Shown here: in pieces, positions 8,858 to 18,090 of the stretch
Layout of the letters: each line of letters starts with the position of its first letter
Numbering within the stretch: the first letter of the stretch is position 1
NCBI GenBank assembly: GCA_052143095.1
Contig: JBKQTR010000269.1
Coordinates: 13,646-77,645 of the forward strand
Origin: DAHUYF01 sp052143095
Lineage (GTDB): Bacteria > Pseudomonadota > Alphaproteobacteria > ATCC43930 > CGMCC-115725
DNA length: 64,000 nt
Direction of reading: 5' to 3'
Position numbers and translations under genes: made by a program
The notes under the pieces: model-generated
What the model was told of the DNA's origin: nothing
The model's database searches: none
The model's input: the letters and a program-made list of their open reading frames with translations, nothing else

Positions 8858-10210
8858 CTAGTCGCGCAGGACGTATTGACGCTTTCCCGCGACGGTGTAG
8901 GGCTCGCGGGCCAAAGGCGAAAAGATCACCGTGGAACCGTCGAGATCGGCGCAGTGGCGCGCGAGGACATGGAGAAAGCGGCAGCGAAGGTCCTCCAGGT
9001 CGTGATCGCCGATCGTGCGGACCGCAATCTCGATCATGTCGCCCTTCTGATGGATGAAATAGGATCGCACCTCCGGGACGAGGTCGAGGCAGTCCTCCAG
9101 CAGCTCACTGTGCACCTCGATCGTGCGTCCGTCGCGCAACCTCAGTTTCAGGAGGGTTCGTGTCCGCCCGGCAATGCGCGCGCAGCGGAAAGGGAGCGTG
9201 GGAGCATCGCCGAAGGGCTGCACGCGGTCGCCGGTGCCATAGTTGATGAGCGGAAAGCGAAGCGGCTGCAACGTCGTGACGACGAGCTCATCCGCAGGGG
9301 CCACATGGCAGTGGAAAGCGTCCCAAAGGAACGTCAGGGCGGCGGTGTCCGGGCTGGAATACGCCATGACGCCCACTTCGCCCATGCCGTATTCGATCAG
9401 CGGGACCGCGCCCAGGAGCGACCGCACGCGCTCGAGATCCCTGGCGAACACCGTCTCGGAACAGAAAATAACCGCACGGACGCCGGCGCCGCGGCCGTCG
9501 AGCCCGGAAAGCTCGATGAAGTCGAGCAATTTCCGGATGGCCGAGACATAGCCGACGACGACAGCGCCCGGGCGTGCGCGAATCCTAGCGAAATACCCGG
9601 CGACAGAGGCGTCATCGAGGCGATAGACGCTGAGGCGCTCGGTGCCGATCAGCCGGTCCATCAACCGTCGCTTGGCGCGGCCGAGGCGGCCTTTGATGCC
9701 GGCGCCGTGCAGATGGTCGTGTCCCCAGATGAGCACGATGGGGTCGCCCGGCGCGATGCCGGCCCAGGAACGACCGAGATACATGTTCGAATGAAGAAAG
9801 GCGTGATCCTCCGGACCCCGCGGAAACCAGGTCGACGGTCCCGAGCTCCCGCCGGTGCCGACGAAGCGGCAGGGGCCGGCGTCTTCGGCGATGGTCGCAA
9901 AGTGCTTCTCGATGTCGTCCTTGCGCAGAATCGGAAACCGCGACAGCTCCGCCACATCGGCGAGCTGATCGCCGAGGCCGTGACGGCGTTGCCACTCGGC
10001 GTAGAATCGAAACCGCCGGGTCGCCATCAGCCAGACCGAGTTGAAGGCCTCGAGCTGGCGTCGGGCGATGTCGAGGGGATCGGTGACCCGGCGATACTGC
10101 TCCTGCCGGTCGGCGAGCAGAGTGAGGCGCCGGCGCAAGCCGATGCCGACGACCATCCGCGGCAGCGGGGACGGCCGAGGGCTGCGCAAGAGCGGCAGTG
10201 AGACGGTCAA
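8858..10210 (-). CDS. CapK/PaaK-like adenylate-forming enzyme (AMP-binding family)
   Basis: 450 aa. Resembles the phenylacetate-CoA ligase/CapK branch of ANL enzymes: a glycine-rich nucleotide loop (VGTGGSSGPSTWFPRG, about 116-131), a central region (VIFCSETVF...IEYGMGEVGVMAYS) matching the A4/A5 motifs, an acidic motif (YGTGDRV) and a C-terminal domain (TYxVAGKRQYV-like end). It should activate a carboxylate as an acyl-adenylate and pass it to CoA or another acceptor; CapK-type members usually sit in surface-polysaccharide or lipid loci. Start is TTG at 10210 with GGAAAG upstream; ATG at 10156 is the alternative. It follows the acyltransferase gene by 90 bp on the same strand and faces away from the GMC oxidoreductase/glycosyltransferase pair, suggesting one pathway. 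Confidence 0.8.
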   Translation of the reverse strand: MTVSLPLLRSPRPSPLPRMVVGIGLRRRLTLLADRQEQYRRVTDPLDIARRQLEAFNSVWLMATRRFRFYAEWQRRHGLGDQLADVAELSRFPILRKDDIEKHFATIAEDAGPCRFVGTGGSSGPSTWFPRGPEDHAFLHSNMYLGRSWAGIAPGDPIVLIWGHDHLHGAGIKGRLGRAKRRLMDRLIGTERLSVYRLDDASVAGYFARIRARPGAVVVGYVSAIRKLLDFIELSGLDGRGAGVRAVIFCSETVFARDLERVRSLLGAVPLIEYGMGEVGVMAYSSPDTAALTFLWDAFHCHVAPADELVVTTLQPLRFPLINYGTGDRVQPFGDAPTLPFRCARIAGRTRTLLKLRLRDGRTIEVHSELLEDCLDLVPEVRSYFIHQKGDMIEIAVRTIGDHDLEDLRCRFLHVLARHCADLDGSTVIFSPLAREPYTVAGKRQYVLRD

Positions 10211-10300
10211 ATATTCTTTCCGGGTCCAAGCGATGGGGCCGACATAACACTCGGTTATCGCCGAATCCGAGAAAAAGTTCCGACGAAGGCGAGCCTGCCG

Positions 10301-11329
10301 TTAGCCTGGCACCGCCTGGGCCGGCAGCGGCGCCTGGGGGCCATGGCCGAAGCGCTCGAGATCCCGCCGCAGCGCACCGGCGCAATCGAAGCCGGCAACG
10401 AAGCCCGGGGTGTTCTCCGCAAGACGGCCCAGAGCAATCCACCCGTTCCACTGGTCGGGATGCCGCCGCACGAAGGGCTCCAGCATCGCGGCATAGGCGC
10501 GGACGGCCGCGGAATAGGGCGGCTCGTCGCTGCCGCCGACATCCAGCGGCTGCCCGATCGACACCTCGTAGCTGCCGTCCTCGTGCCGCACCGCGGTGAT
10601 CGGCAAGAGCGGCGCGCCGGAGGTCCGGGCGAGATGGACGGGTCCGGTCGCCACGCGCAGCCGGCCCTGAAGGAACTTGGTGTCGAGCGTACGGCGGCCG
10701 GTTTCGGCGACGGTGATCGAGACGATCTCGTTGCCGGCGAGCCGCTCGCGCAGCGTCTTGAGCGCGGCGCTCGCATCGTTGTTCTCGATCACGACGCGCT
10801 CGGCCAGAAACCGGTTCTCGACCGCCGTCCACAGCGGGTTGAGGAACCGGATGCCAAATGGCGAAACCGAGAAGCCATGTTCGGGCCGGGAGAGGTGGAT
10901 CGCGGCGAACCCGGCCTGGCGGAGCGCCAGGGGGACGATGAGCGGACGGTAGACAAAATCGCTGATCCACAGGATGGCGCCGCTGCCACGGCGCAAGGCG
11001 GCGGCGAGAGTGTCGAGCCCCTGCATATGGATGCGGGGCCGCCAGCCGCGACCGGGACGGTGGAGCGCGAGGATCTGCAGCGTCATCTCCAGCGACCGGG
11101 TCTGCCACAGCTGATAGAGCTGCGAGGCCTGTTGGGGGGTTACGTCATCGGCAAGGAGGTGGGCCATGATGAGCTCGGTCGTGCCGGGATGATCGTTCCG
11201 CCGCCCTCGCCACTGCCGGAGGACCCGGGCGAGCGGCCAGAGCTGCTCGACCGGCGCGAGCCAACTGGCATTCAGCAAGGCCAGCAGCCTTACTGACTCG
11301 TAGAGATCGCCCGATATCCGTAGCCGCAT
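10301..11329 (-). CDS. LPLAT-superfamily acyltransferase (LpxL-like)
   Basis: 342 aa from ATG 11329, preceded by AAGGAG at ideal spacing. The fold is suggested by the pattern GSGAILWISDFVYRPL..., AIHLSRPEHGFS, ALKTLRERLAGNEIVSI and PLLPITAVRHEDGSYEVSIG, which follows Lip_A_acyltransferase proteins. The classical HX4(D/E) active-site motif is not in its usual place (ISDFVY instead of H-F/G-x-W-E), so either the active site differs or catalysis is altered; treat the activity as inferred. No obvious membrane helix. Probably cotranscribed with the CapK-like gene 90 bp downstream. Together they could activate and attach an acyl group to a glycolipid. Confidence 0.7.
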   Translation of the reverse strand: MRLRISGDLYESVRLLALLNASWLAPVEQLWPLARVLRQWRGRRNDHPGTTELIMAHLLADDVTPQQASQLYQLWQTRSLEMTLQILALHRPGRGWRPRIHMQGLDTLAAALRRGSGAILWISDFVYRPLIVPLALRQAGFAAIHLSRPEHGFSVSPFGIRFLNPLWTAVENRFLAERVVIENNDASAALKTLRERLAGNEIVSITVAETGRRTLDTKFLQGRLRVATGPVHLARTSGAPLLPITAVRHEDGSYEVSIGQPLDVGGSDEPPYSAAVRAYAAMLEPFVRRHPDQWNGWIALGRLAENTPGFVAGFDCAGALRRDLERFGHGPQAPLPAQAVPG

Positions 11330-11669
11330 TCTCGCTCCTTGCGATCTCTCCCGACGAGGCAGGGCGGCGCCCCCTGGTCGCTGCCTGTACGAAGCGTCTG
11401 TTACCGCCGCCCGGCCACGAAGGTTCCCGCCCAGACCGCCAAAAATCACAGCGATTGCGCCCGCGACAGTCGTTTCCCGGCGGCGCGGCCGCGTCGCGTT
11501 CAGGGCGTAGAGACAGGCCCTAAATTGCTCTATCAGTTGACGAAATCGCGATTTTGTGGCATTTTTTGTCCTCTGGAGTGGGACAATCTCCGATCAAAAT
11601 TGTTCGCCTTGCGAGAACTCGGATGCCGATGCCGATCGGAACCGGTTCGGGGCCACAGGGTGAGGAACG
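11330..11669. promoter_or_regulatory. Divergent promoter region with an 18-nt near-palindrome
   Basis: 340 bases between the acyltransferase and GMC oxidoreductase start codons. At 11540-11557 it holds ACGAAATCGCGATTTTGT, an 18-nt palindrome with one mismatched pair whose core AAATCGCGATTT is perfect. TTGACG (11537-11542) overlaps its left edge and could be a -35 element, though no good -10 follows. The position suits a shared regulator of both arms of the cluster. No small gene is seen. Confidence 0.45.
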
Positions 11670-13361
11670 TTGTTCATCGACGGGCGCGGCATTCCGCCGG
11701 ACAGCATCATCGACAGCGACATCTGCATCATCGGCGCGGGCGCCGCAGGCATCGCTCTTGCCCGGCAATTCGCGGCGTCGGATCTGCGGGTATGCCTGCT
11801 GGAGAGCGGCGGGCTCGATGCCGACGCTGCCGCCCAAGCGCTGGCCGAGGGCGACAGCGTCGGCACACTCTATTCGCCGCTTGAAGCGGCTCAGCTGCGC
11901 TTTTTCGGCGGCAACACCAATGCTTGGGGCGGCTGGTTCCGCGGCTTTGACGACATCGATTTCCGCCCCCGCGCCTGGGTGGAGGCGAGCGGCTGGCCGT
12001 TCGACGGGCGGGCGCTCGCGCCCTATGCCGAGCGCGTGCAGGCGATCTGCGACGTGCCTTGGGGCGACGACGGCGATCAATCTCTCGCCGCCATCGCCAA
12101 TCCGCGCGCCCGGCTCATTCCCTTCGATCCCGCGCGCGTGGAATCGGCGTTCTACCGCTTCAGCCCGCCGACGCGGTTCGGCAGGGTCTACCGGCGGCAA
12201 ATCAAACGCTCCCGCGCCATTACATGCGTGATCAACGCGCATGCCTTGAAGGTCGAGACGACGCCGGACACAAGGCGAGTCACCGGGATCGAGGTCGGAT
12301 GCCTCGCGGGCAGCCGGCTCAAAGTGACGGGGCGGGTCTTCATCCTCGCCGCCGGCGCGATCGAGAATGCGCGCCTGCTGCTGCTGTCGAACGATCGGGC
12401 GCCGGCGGGCCTCGGCAATGCGCATGATCAGGTCGGCCGCTATTTCATGGACCACCCGCATACACGCCGCGCGCTGCTGCCGGGACCGCGGCAGTTCCCG
12501 TTCGGGCTTTACGGCCTGGCTTTCAGGGATCGGGGAGTTGCCGCCGGCCTCTCGATCACCGCCGCCGCGCAGCGGGTGGAAAAAATGCTGAACTACAAGG
12601 CGAGCATCTATCCCATCTTCTATGGCGAGGGCTCGCCGAGCTGGGAAGGCTTCCGGAATTTCGCGCTGAAGCTCAGCCGCAAATGGGGCGCCGATCCCTA
12701 CGACCGCGGGCGGCTGCCCTTCGTGCCCAAGACCACGGGACCGAGGCAAGTCGCGGCGATGCTCGGCCGTCCCGACAAGGTCGTACTCGGCGCGCTGGCG
12801 CAGGCCAGCAAGTCCGAGCGGCTGGCGAGCGGGCTGGTGCTCGAGAGCAGGCTCGAGCAGGCGCCCAACCGGGCGAGCCGCGTGACGCTTCAGGACGGGC
12901 GCGATGCCTTCGGACTGCCGCGCGCACGGGTCGATTGGCGGCTGCTGCCGATCGATCGGCACAGCGCGCTGCGTGCGGAGGACATCATCGACGCCGAGCT
13001 GCAGCGGATCGGTATCGGGCGGCTGGCGCCGCTGGCGCCCGAGGAGCGCGACCAATGGCCCGCCGAGTTTGCCGGGGGCTGGCATCAGATCGGCACGACG
13101 CGGATCCATGCCGATCCGCGCTGCGGCGTGGTCGATGCGAACTGCCAAGTGCATGGCGTCGGAAATTTGTTCATCGCCGGCGCTTCGGTCTTCCCGACCG
13201 GCGGGTCGGTGTCGCCGATGCCGACGCTCCTCGCGCTCGCGCTCCGGCTGGCGGACCACGTTCAGGAGATCCTGCGACGGCCGCTCGCCGGAAGCAGCCG
13301 GCCAGCCCCGGCCCGCGCCATGGGATCCGTCGGTTCCGGAGGCGGGCAGGATGCCGGCTGA
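11670..13361 (+). CDS. GMC-family FAD oxidoreductase
   Basis: 563 aa from a TTG start with GAGGA just upstream. N-terminal FAD motif DICIIGAGAAGIALARQF (Gly22-Gly27) with Glu45 for ribose binding (CLLESGG); central substrate region; C-terminal GMC_oxred_C with the active-site His472 (WHQIGTTRIH) and the closing flavin motif (NLFIAGASVFPTGG...SPMPT). It should oxidise a primary or secondary alcohol, or a sugar hydroxyl, using FAD. No signal peptide, so cytoplasmic. The glycosyltransferase follows by 91 bp and the CapK/acyltransferase pair diverges from it, so the substrate is probably a sugar or lipid intermediate of that cluster. Confidence 0.9.
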   Translation: MFIDGRGIPPDSIIDSDICIIGAGAAGIALARQFAASDLRVCLLESGGLDADAAAQALAEGDSVGTLYSPLEAAQLRFFGGNTNAWGGWFRGFDDIDFRPRAWVEASGWPFDGRALAPYAERVQAICDVPWGDDGDQSLAAIANPRARLIPFDPARVESAFYRFSPPTRFGRVYRRQIKRSRAITCVINAHALKVETTPDTRRVTGIEVGCLAGSRLKVTGRVFILAAGAIENARLLLLSNDRAPAGLGNAHDQVGRYFMDHPHTRRALLPGPRQFPFGLYGLAFRDRGVAAGLSITAAAQRVEKMLNYKASIYPIFYGEGSPSWEGFRNFALKLSRKWGADPYDRGRLPFVPKTTGPRQVAAMLGRPDKVVLGALAQASKSERLASGLVLESRLEQAPNRASRVTLQDGRDAFGLPRARVDWRLLPIDRHSALRAEDIIDAELQRIGIGRLAPLAPEERDQWPAEFAGGWHQIGTTRIHADPRCGVVDANCQVHGVGNLFIAGASVFPTGGSVSPMPTLLALALRLADHVQEILRRPLAGSSRPAPARAMGSVGSGGGQDAG

Positions 13362-13452
13362 GCGCGTATCTTTCCGTCACCCGCGGCGCAAGTTTGGCGG
13401 GCGCCGCGGTTCGCTCGCTATGGTTGTCGCACCCTAGAAGGAGCCTTGGACG

Positions 13453-14640
13453 GTGAGCCCGGCCGCCGCATCTCCCCTGGTCTTCGCCTGGAGCCAGTTC
13501 GGCCCCTACCACATGGATCGCTGCGAGGCGCTGGCGCAAGCGCTGGCGGGACGGCGCGAGGTCATCGGCCTCGAGCTCGTCAGCCATGGCGAGGTCTATG
13601 ACTGGGCGCCCGCCGGCGCGGGACAGGCCTTTCGCAAGCGGACGCTGTTCCCCGGCAAACGCCTGTCGCAGGTGTCGATGGCGCGGCAATTCGCGGCGCT
13701 GCTGCAGGCCTGCCTCGGTACCCGAGCGAAGCACGTCTTTCTCTGCGACTACTATCTGCCGCACATCGTGCTGACGGCGCTGCTGCTGCGGCTGTGCGGG
13801 CGCCGCGTGATCATCATGCAGGATTCGAAATTCGACGATAAGCCGCGGTCGCTGTGGCGGGAGCTGGCGAAGGCGCTGCTCTATGCGCCCTACAACGCCG
13901 CCTTCGTCGGCGGCAGCCGCTCGAAGCGCTACCTCGAATTCCTCGGCATGCCGGCCGAGCGCGTCGTCATCGGCTACGATACGGTGTCCCTGCAGCGCCT
14001 TGTCCGCCTCGCCGGTAGCGATCCCGCGCCGCATGGGACGGCCTATGCCGAGCGCCATTTCACGGTGATCGCGCGCTTCGTGCCGCAGAAGAACCTGGAA
14101 CTGGCGCTCGACGCCTACGTGGCTTATCGCCGACGCAGCGCGCAGCCGCCGCGCGAGCTGCGCCTGTGCGGCGCGGGTCCGCTCGAGGGTGCGCTGAGGG
14201 GCAGCGTCGCGCGCCACGGCATCGAGGGCGTGCGCTTCTGCGGCTGGCTCGACGAGGCCGCGGTGGCGCGCATGCTGGCGTCGAGCCTGGCGCTCATCCT
14301 GCCCAGCGTCGAGGAGCCGTTCGGGCTCGTGGTCAACGAGGCGATAGCCTTGGGCGTGCCGGTGCTGGTCTCCGAGAATTGCGGCGCGCGCGACCTGCTG
14401 GTGCGCAACGGCGTCAACGGCTACGTCATCGAGCCGGACAACGCCGAGGGCCTTGCCGGTTTCATGGGAGAGCTCGCCGGCGACGAGGCGGGGTGGCGGC
14501 GGCTCGCAGAGAATACGCAGTTGTTCCGGCCGCTGGCGGACACCGCCGCTTTCGTCGTGGGCGTCGAAAAGTTGCTCTCCCATCTCGATCAGCGGAGCCG
14601 CGAGCAGCCGGCGCAGGGCTCCGCCGCGCCCGCCGCCTGA
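13453..14640 (+). CDS. Glycosyltransferase family 4 protein
   Basis: 395 aa from GTG 13453, with AAGGAG 9 nt upstream. GT-B fold: the C-terminal half carries FTVIARFVPQKNLELALDAY, ELRLCGAGPLEGALRG, RFCGWLDEAAVARMLA and the retaining-enzyme E-x7-E motif (Glu288 and Glu296, in EEPFGLVVNEA). It transfers a sugar from a nucleotide donor, probably to a lipid or glycan acceptor at the inner membrane face. It has no membrane segment. It lies in an operon with the GMC oxidoreductase. Acceptor and donor cannot be read from the sequence. Confidence 0.92.
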   Translation: MSPAAASPLVFAWSQFGPYHMDRCEALAQALAGRREVIGLELVSHGEVYDWAPAGAGQAFRKRTLFPGKRLSQVSMARQFAALLQACLGTRAKHVFLCDYYLPHIVLTALLLRLCGRRVIIMQDSKFDDKPRSLWRELAKALLYAPYNAAFVGGSRSKRYLEFLGMPAERVVIGYDTVSLQRLVRLAGSDPAPHGTAYAERHFTVIARFVPQKNLELALDAYVAYRRRSAQPPRELRLCGAGPLEGALRGSVARHGIEGVRFCGWLDEAAVARMLASSLALILPSVEEPFGLVVNEAIALGVPVLVSENCGARDLLVRNGVNGYVIEPDNAEGLAGFMGELAGDEAGWRRLAENTQLFRPLADTAAFVVGVEKLLSHLDQRSREQPAQGSAAPAA

Positions 14641-14654
14641 GCGGAGCGTCTGGT

Positions 14655-15437
14655 CTAGTAGTGGATTTCGTATTCCGCCTGCCAGCGCACCGTCACCGCG
14701 GGCACGCTGGCGGTGAGACCGAAGAGCACGCCACCATTCCATTCCAGCGAGCCCGGCCCGATGTCGAAGATCTTGCCGAAAAGCTGCGGCCCGGCGCGCT
14801 CGTCCTGCTGGCCCCAGCGGTCGAAATGGCCGAAGGCGCCGGGCGTGCCATAGATCTGGATCCCCGGCTCGACCGCGACATGGCGGCCGAACTGCATCTC
14901 CCAGGCGTCGATGCGCGTCTCGGCGGCGTAGATGAAGATCGGCCGGCCCGCGGCATGGTCGCCGAGATCCTTCTCGACGAAGAGATTAAGCGTCGTGCTG
15001 GCGCCCCAGAAATCCTTGCGCAAGAGCGGACCGAAGGTGGTTTCGCTCGGCGTTCCCCCCACCGCGGCTCGGCCGTATTCGGCAAAGAAACCGGCATCGA
15101 GCCAGTACTCGCCGCGCTCGGTGAATTGGAACAAATTCTCGAAGGTGAGCTGATTGAAATTCGTCGACTGGCCGCCGCCCGGCGCACGGTCGAATTCCAG
15201 CTCCAGCTCGGTCTGCCACCAACGGGTGAGACCGTATTCGACGTCCTGGGTGTAGCTCTGCTCGCTGCTCTTGTCTCGGTTCCCATCGAAGCCGAGATCG
15301 CCGACAGTCTCGAGCTCCAATACACCCTGGTTGACGTCCGGCGTGAAGATCTTGAAATCCGCCGCGGCCGGGGCGGACGCCAGGAGCGACAGCGACGCGC
15401 TCACGGCGGCCGCGGCGGTCCATTGTGTCGCGCTCAA
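14655..15437 (-). CDS. Predicted outer-membrane beta-barrel protein
   Basis: 260 aa from TTG 15437, chosen because GGAGG lies 5 nt upstream and a signal peptide follows directly (ASLSLLASAPAAA). The mature part is rich in aromatic, alternating polar/apolar strands (YGLTRWWQTELELEFD, YWLDAGFFAEYG, WEMQFGRHVAVEPG) and ends in an aromatic residue (YEIHY), as outer-membrane barrels do. No family is named with confidence; putative porins or transporters of this size show the same pattern. It is convergent with the glycosyltransferase (14 bp apart) and divergent from a TonB receptor across 204 bp holding a Fur-like box, so iron control is possible. Confidence 0.7.
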   Translation of the reverse strand: MSATQWTAAAAVSASLSLLASAPAAADFKIFTPDVNQGVLELETVGDLGFDGNRDKSSEQSYTQDVEYGLTRWWQTELELEFDRAPGGGQSTNFNQLTFENLFQFTERGEYWLDAGFFAEYGRAAVGGTPSETTFGPLLRKDFWGASTTLNLFVEKDLGDHAAGRPIFIYAAETRIDAWEMQFGRHVAVEPGIQIYGTPGAFGHFDRWGQQDERAGPQLFGKIFDIGPGSLEWNGGVLFGLTASVPAVTVRWQAEYEIHY

Positions 15438-15576
15438 TCCTTCCTCCCCTGGTCGTCCGTCTAACCGGCTTCTTAGGGATTCAATACCGCCCCCGAGGAC
15501 GCCGGCCGCATTATGGGGCCCAAACAGGGCCTGTGCGCCGCTCTCTATTGATTCGCGGCTGATCCCCGCTTTTCTC

Positions 15577-15593
15577 TTGCGAATGATACGCAA
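15577..15593. promoter_or_regulatory. Fur-like box upstream of the second TonB receptor
   Basis: TTGCGAATGATACGCAA, a 17-nt inverted repeat with one mismatched pair. Centred about 57 bp before the TonB receptor ATG, it matches the site upstream of the cupredoxin/FTR1 genes (19307-19323) and the 7-1-7 layout of Fur boxes (TGCGAAT-N-ATTCGCA). It suggests iron-dependent repression; inferred from sequence symmetry and context. Confidence 0.6.
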
Positions 15594-15641
15594 TAGCAAT
15601 AATAAGAAGGCGATCGCTACGATGCCACAGGGGGGCAGGGG

Positions 15642-18008
15642 ATGGGGGAGCTCAAGCGGTTACGCGGCCGTTTCGGGCTCGCCGCGGTGGCCGTGCTGGT
15701 GTCGGTCCTGGCCTGCGTCGCGCCGGGTCGCGCCGATCCGACGGCGGTAAGCGGGTCTGTCACCGATGTCTTTGGCCAGCCGCTCGCGGGGGTGGAGGTC
15801 GAGCTGCGCGGCACCGGCGGCAGCGCGCCGCTCGCTCATGCCGTCAGCGATGCGCAGGGCCGCTTCAGCCTCAGGCCGGTCGAGCCGGGCGACTATGTGC
15901 TGGTCGCGCGCAAGGCCGGGTTCGCGCCCGCCGCCGATCCCGTCGTCTTGCCGGTGGCGCCGGACAAGAAGCTGTCGCTGGCGCTCGCCCCGGAGGAGTT
16001 GGAGACCGTCACCGTGGAGGCGCCGCGGCTCGGCGGGCCCAGCGTGTCGCCGAGCGGCGCCAATCAATACACGGTGACGGCGCAGGACATCGACGCTCTG
16101 CCGGCGGGCGCCAACACCGCCCTGACCGACGTGCTGGCGCAGATGCCGGGCGTCGCCATCGACCAGAACCAGCAGATCCACATCCGCAACACCGAAGGGC
16201 CGCAGTTCCAGTATCAGATCAACGGCGTGCTGGTGCCGCTCGACATCAACACCAACCCGCCCTTCCTGTCGATGATCAATCCGCTGTTCATCAAGCAGGT
16301 CAATCTGCTCGATGGCATCCTGCCCGCGCGCTATAGCTACGCCACCGGCGGCGTCGTCGAGATCGAGACCAAGGACGGCTGCGAGCAGCCCGGCGGCAGC
16401 GTCACGATCTTCGGCGGACAGCGCGGGACGTTTCAGCCGAGCGTGCAGTATGGCGGCTGCGCCGGCAAGCTCAGCTACTACGTCAGCACGCTCTACAGCC
16501 AGAGCAACACCGCCTTCAGCTCCGCCACGCCGGGGCCGGATGCGATCCATGACTGGACCAATCAGGGGCAGGGCTTCGGCTTCTTTTCCTACGCGCTCGA
16601 CGCCTACACCAGGCTGAGCGTCATCGCGTCTGCCGCCGGCAGCAACAACCAGCTGCCGAACGTGCCGGACCTGACGCCGCAATTCACTCTGGCCGGCGCC
16701 GGCGCTCTGCCCTCGTCCGAGATCAACTCCTACCTCAATTTCCGCGATTACCTCACCATCGTCGCGCTCAAAGGCACGCCCTATCAGGATCTGTCGTATC
16801 AACTCGCCTATGCCGCGCATTCCATTTCCGAGAGCTTCAGGCCCGACAATGCCGGCGAGCTCATCTACCAGGGCGTGGCGTCGACCGCCTCGCACAACGA
16901 TCTCGACAACACGCTGCAAGGTGACCTTACCTGGAAGCGCGGCGCGCACACGCTCGACACCGGCTTCTATCTCGGTGTCTACCGCGTCATCGCCGATGAC
17001 AGCTCGCTGGTCTTCCCCGTCGACGCCACCACCGGCGCGCAGACCAGCGACACGCCGATCTCGGTCGTCAACAACGCCCGCGCCACCAACATCGTCTCGG
17101 GGCTCTACATCAACGACCTCTGGCAGATCGACGACCGGCTGCGCGCCAATCTCGGCCTGCGCTTCGACGATCTCACCGGCTTCACCAGCCGCAAGCAGAT
17201 CGATCCCACGGCCAACCTCTCCTGGCTCGTCACCCCCGACACGACGCTCCATGGCGGCGTCGCCCGCTACATGCAGGTGCCGAGCTTTCAGGGCATCTCT
17301 CCCACCGCCTCGGCCGCCTTCGCCGGCACCACCGCCGCGGGGCCTGCCGGCATCGCTACGCCGCTGACCGAGGATGACTACGAGGTGGATGTCGGCGCAG
17401 TCCATCGCCTCACCCCCACGCTTACCGTCTCCGAGGACAATTTCTACGAGGTCACGCACGACTATCTCGACACCGGCCAGTTCGGCGTCGTGCCGATCTT
17501 TGCCCCGTTCAACTATGCGCACGGCTATATCTGGGGCAGCGAGCTCGCGCTCAACTACAAGGGCGATTCGCTGTCCGCCTATGCCAATCTGACGGTCGGC
17601 AGGAACTGGCAGAAGGGCGTGTCGACCGGCCAGTTCAACTTTTCGCCGGCCGAGCTCGCCTTTATCGACAGCCAATACATCGTGCTCGATCACCAGCCGT
17701 TGTTCGGCGCTTCCACCGGCGCGACCTATGACTGGAAGCCCTACAGCTTCAGCGTTGACGCGGTCTACAGCAGCGGCTTGCGCGCCGGCTTCGCCGACGA
17801 GCAGCCGCTGCCCCCGGTCATCCAGGTCAATCTCAGCGCGCAGCGCGCGTTCACGATCCCGGGCATCGGCGAGGTGGTCGATCGGCTCATCCTGCTCAAC
17901 ATCCTTGACCGGGTAAATCCGATCCGGCCGGCGGAGGGTATCGGCATCTTCCAATCGGCCTACGGTCCGCGCTTCACCATCTTCAACTCGCTGACCATCC
18001 CGTTTTGA
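15642..18008 (+). CDS. TonB-dependent receptor with N-terminal carboxypeptidase-regulatory-like domain
   Basis: 788 aa. Signal peptide (about 1-31), an Ig-like CarboxypepD_reg domain (about 35-116; GSVTDVFGQPLAGVEVELRG ... GDYVLVARKAGF), a TonB box (ETVTVEAP, 121-128), plug (about 145-255) and a beta-barrel ending in Phe (FNSLTIPF). The N-terminal domain is typical of receptors for larger or carbohydrate-like ligands, but the Fur-like box upstream and the convergent FTR1 iron permease point to iron. G-rich ribosome site just before ATG 15642. It ends tail to tail with FTR1, with 82 bp between and no clear terminator. Confidence 0.93.
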   Translation: MGELKRLRGRFGLAAVAVLVSVLACVAPGRADPTAVSGSVTDVFGQPLAGVEVELRGTGGSAPLAHAVSDAQGRFSLRPVEPGDYVLVARKAGFAPAADPVVLPVAPDKKLSLALAPEELETVTVEAPRLGGPSVSPSGANQYTVTAQDIDALPAGANTALTDVLAQMPGVAIDQNQQIHIRNTEGPQFQYQINGVLVPLDINTNPPFLSMINPLFIKQVNLLDGILPARYSYATGGVVEIETKDGCEQPGGSVTIFGGQRGTFQPSVQYGGCAGKLSYYVSTLYSQSNTAFSSATPGPDAIHDWTNQGQGFGFFSYALDAYTRLSVIASAAGSNNQLPNVPDLTPQFTLAGAGALPSSEINSYLNFRDYLTIVALKGTPYQDLSYQLAYAAHSISESFRPDNAGELIYQGVASTASHNDLDNTLQGDLTWKRGAHTLDTGFYLGVYRVIADDSSLVFPVDATTGAQTSDTPISVVNNARATNIVSGLYINDLWQIDDRLRANLGLRFDDLTGFTSRKQIDPTANLSWLVTPDTTLHGGVARYMQVPSFQGISPTASAAFAGTTAAGPAGIATPLTEDDYEVDVGAVHRLTPTLTVSEDNFYEVTHDYLDTGQFGVVPIFAPFNYAHGYIWGSELALNYKGDSLSAYANLTVGRNWQKGVSTGQFNFSPAELAFIDSQYIVLDHQPLFGASTGATYDWKPYSFSVDAVYSSGLRAGFADEQPLPPVIQVNLSAQRAFTIPGIGEVVDRLILLNILDRVNPIRPAEGIGIFQSAYGPRFTIFNSLTIPF

Positions 18009-18090
18009 GGCGAAGCGGAAAATTCGGATGGCGCAAAAGCGCAGGCGCGTCTTGGAAGAGCGCTCCGATGCCCGCGAATGACCGGCTAAA

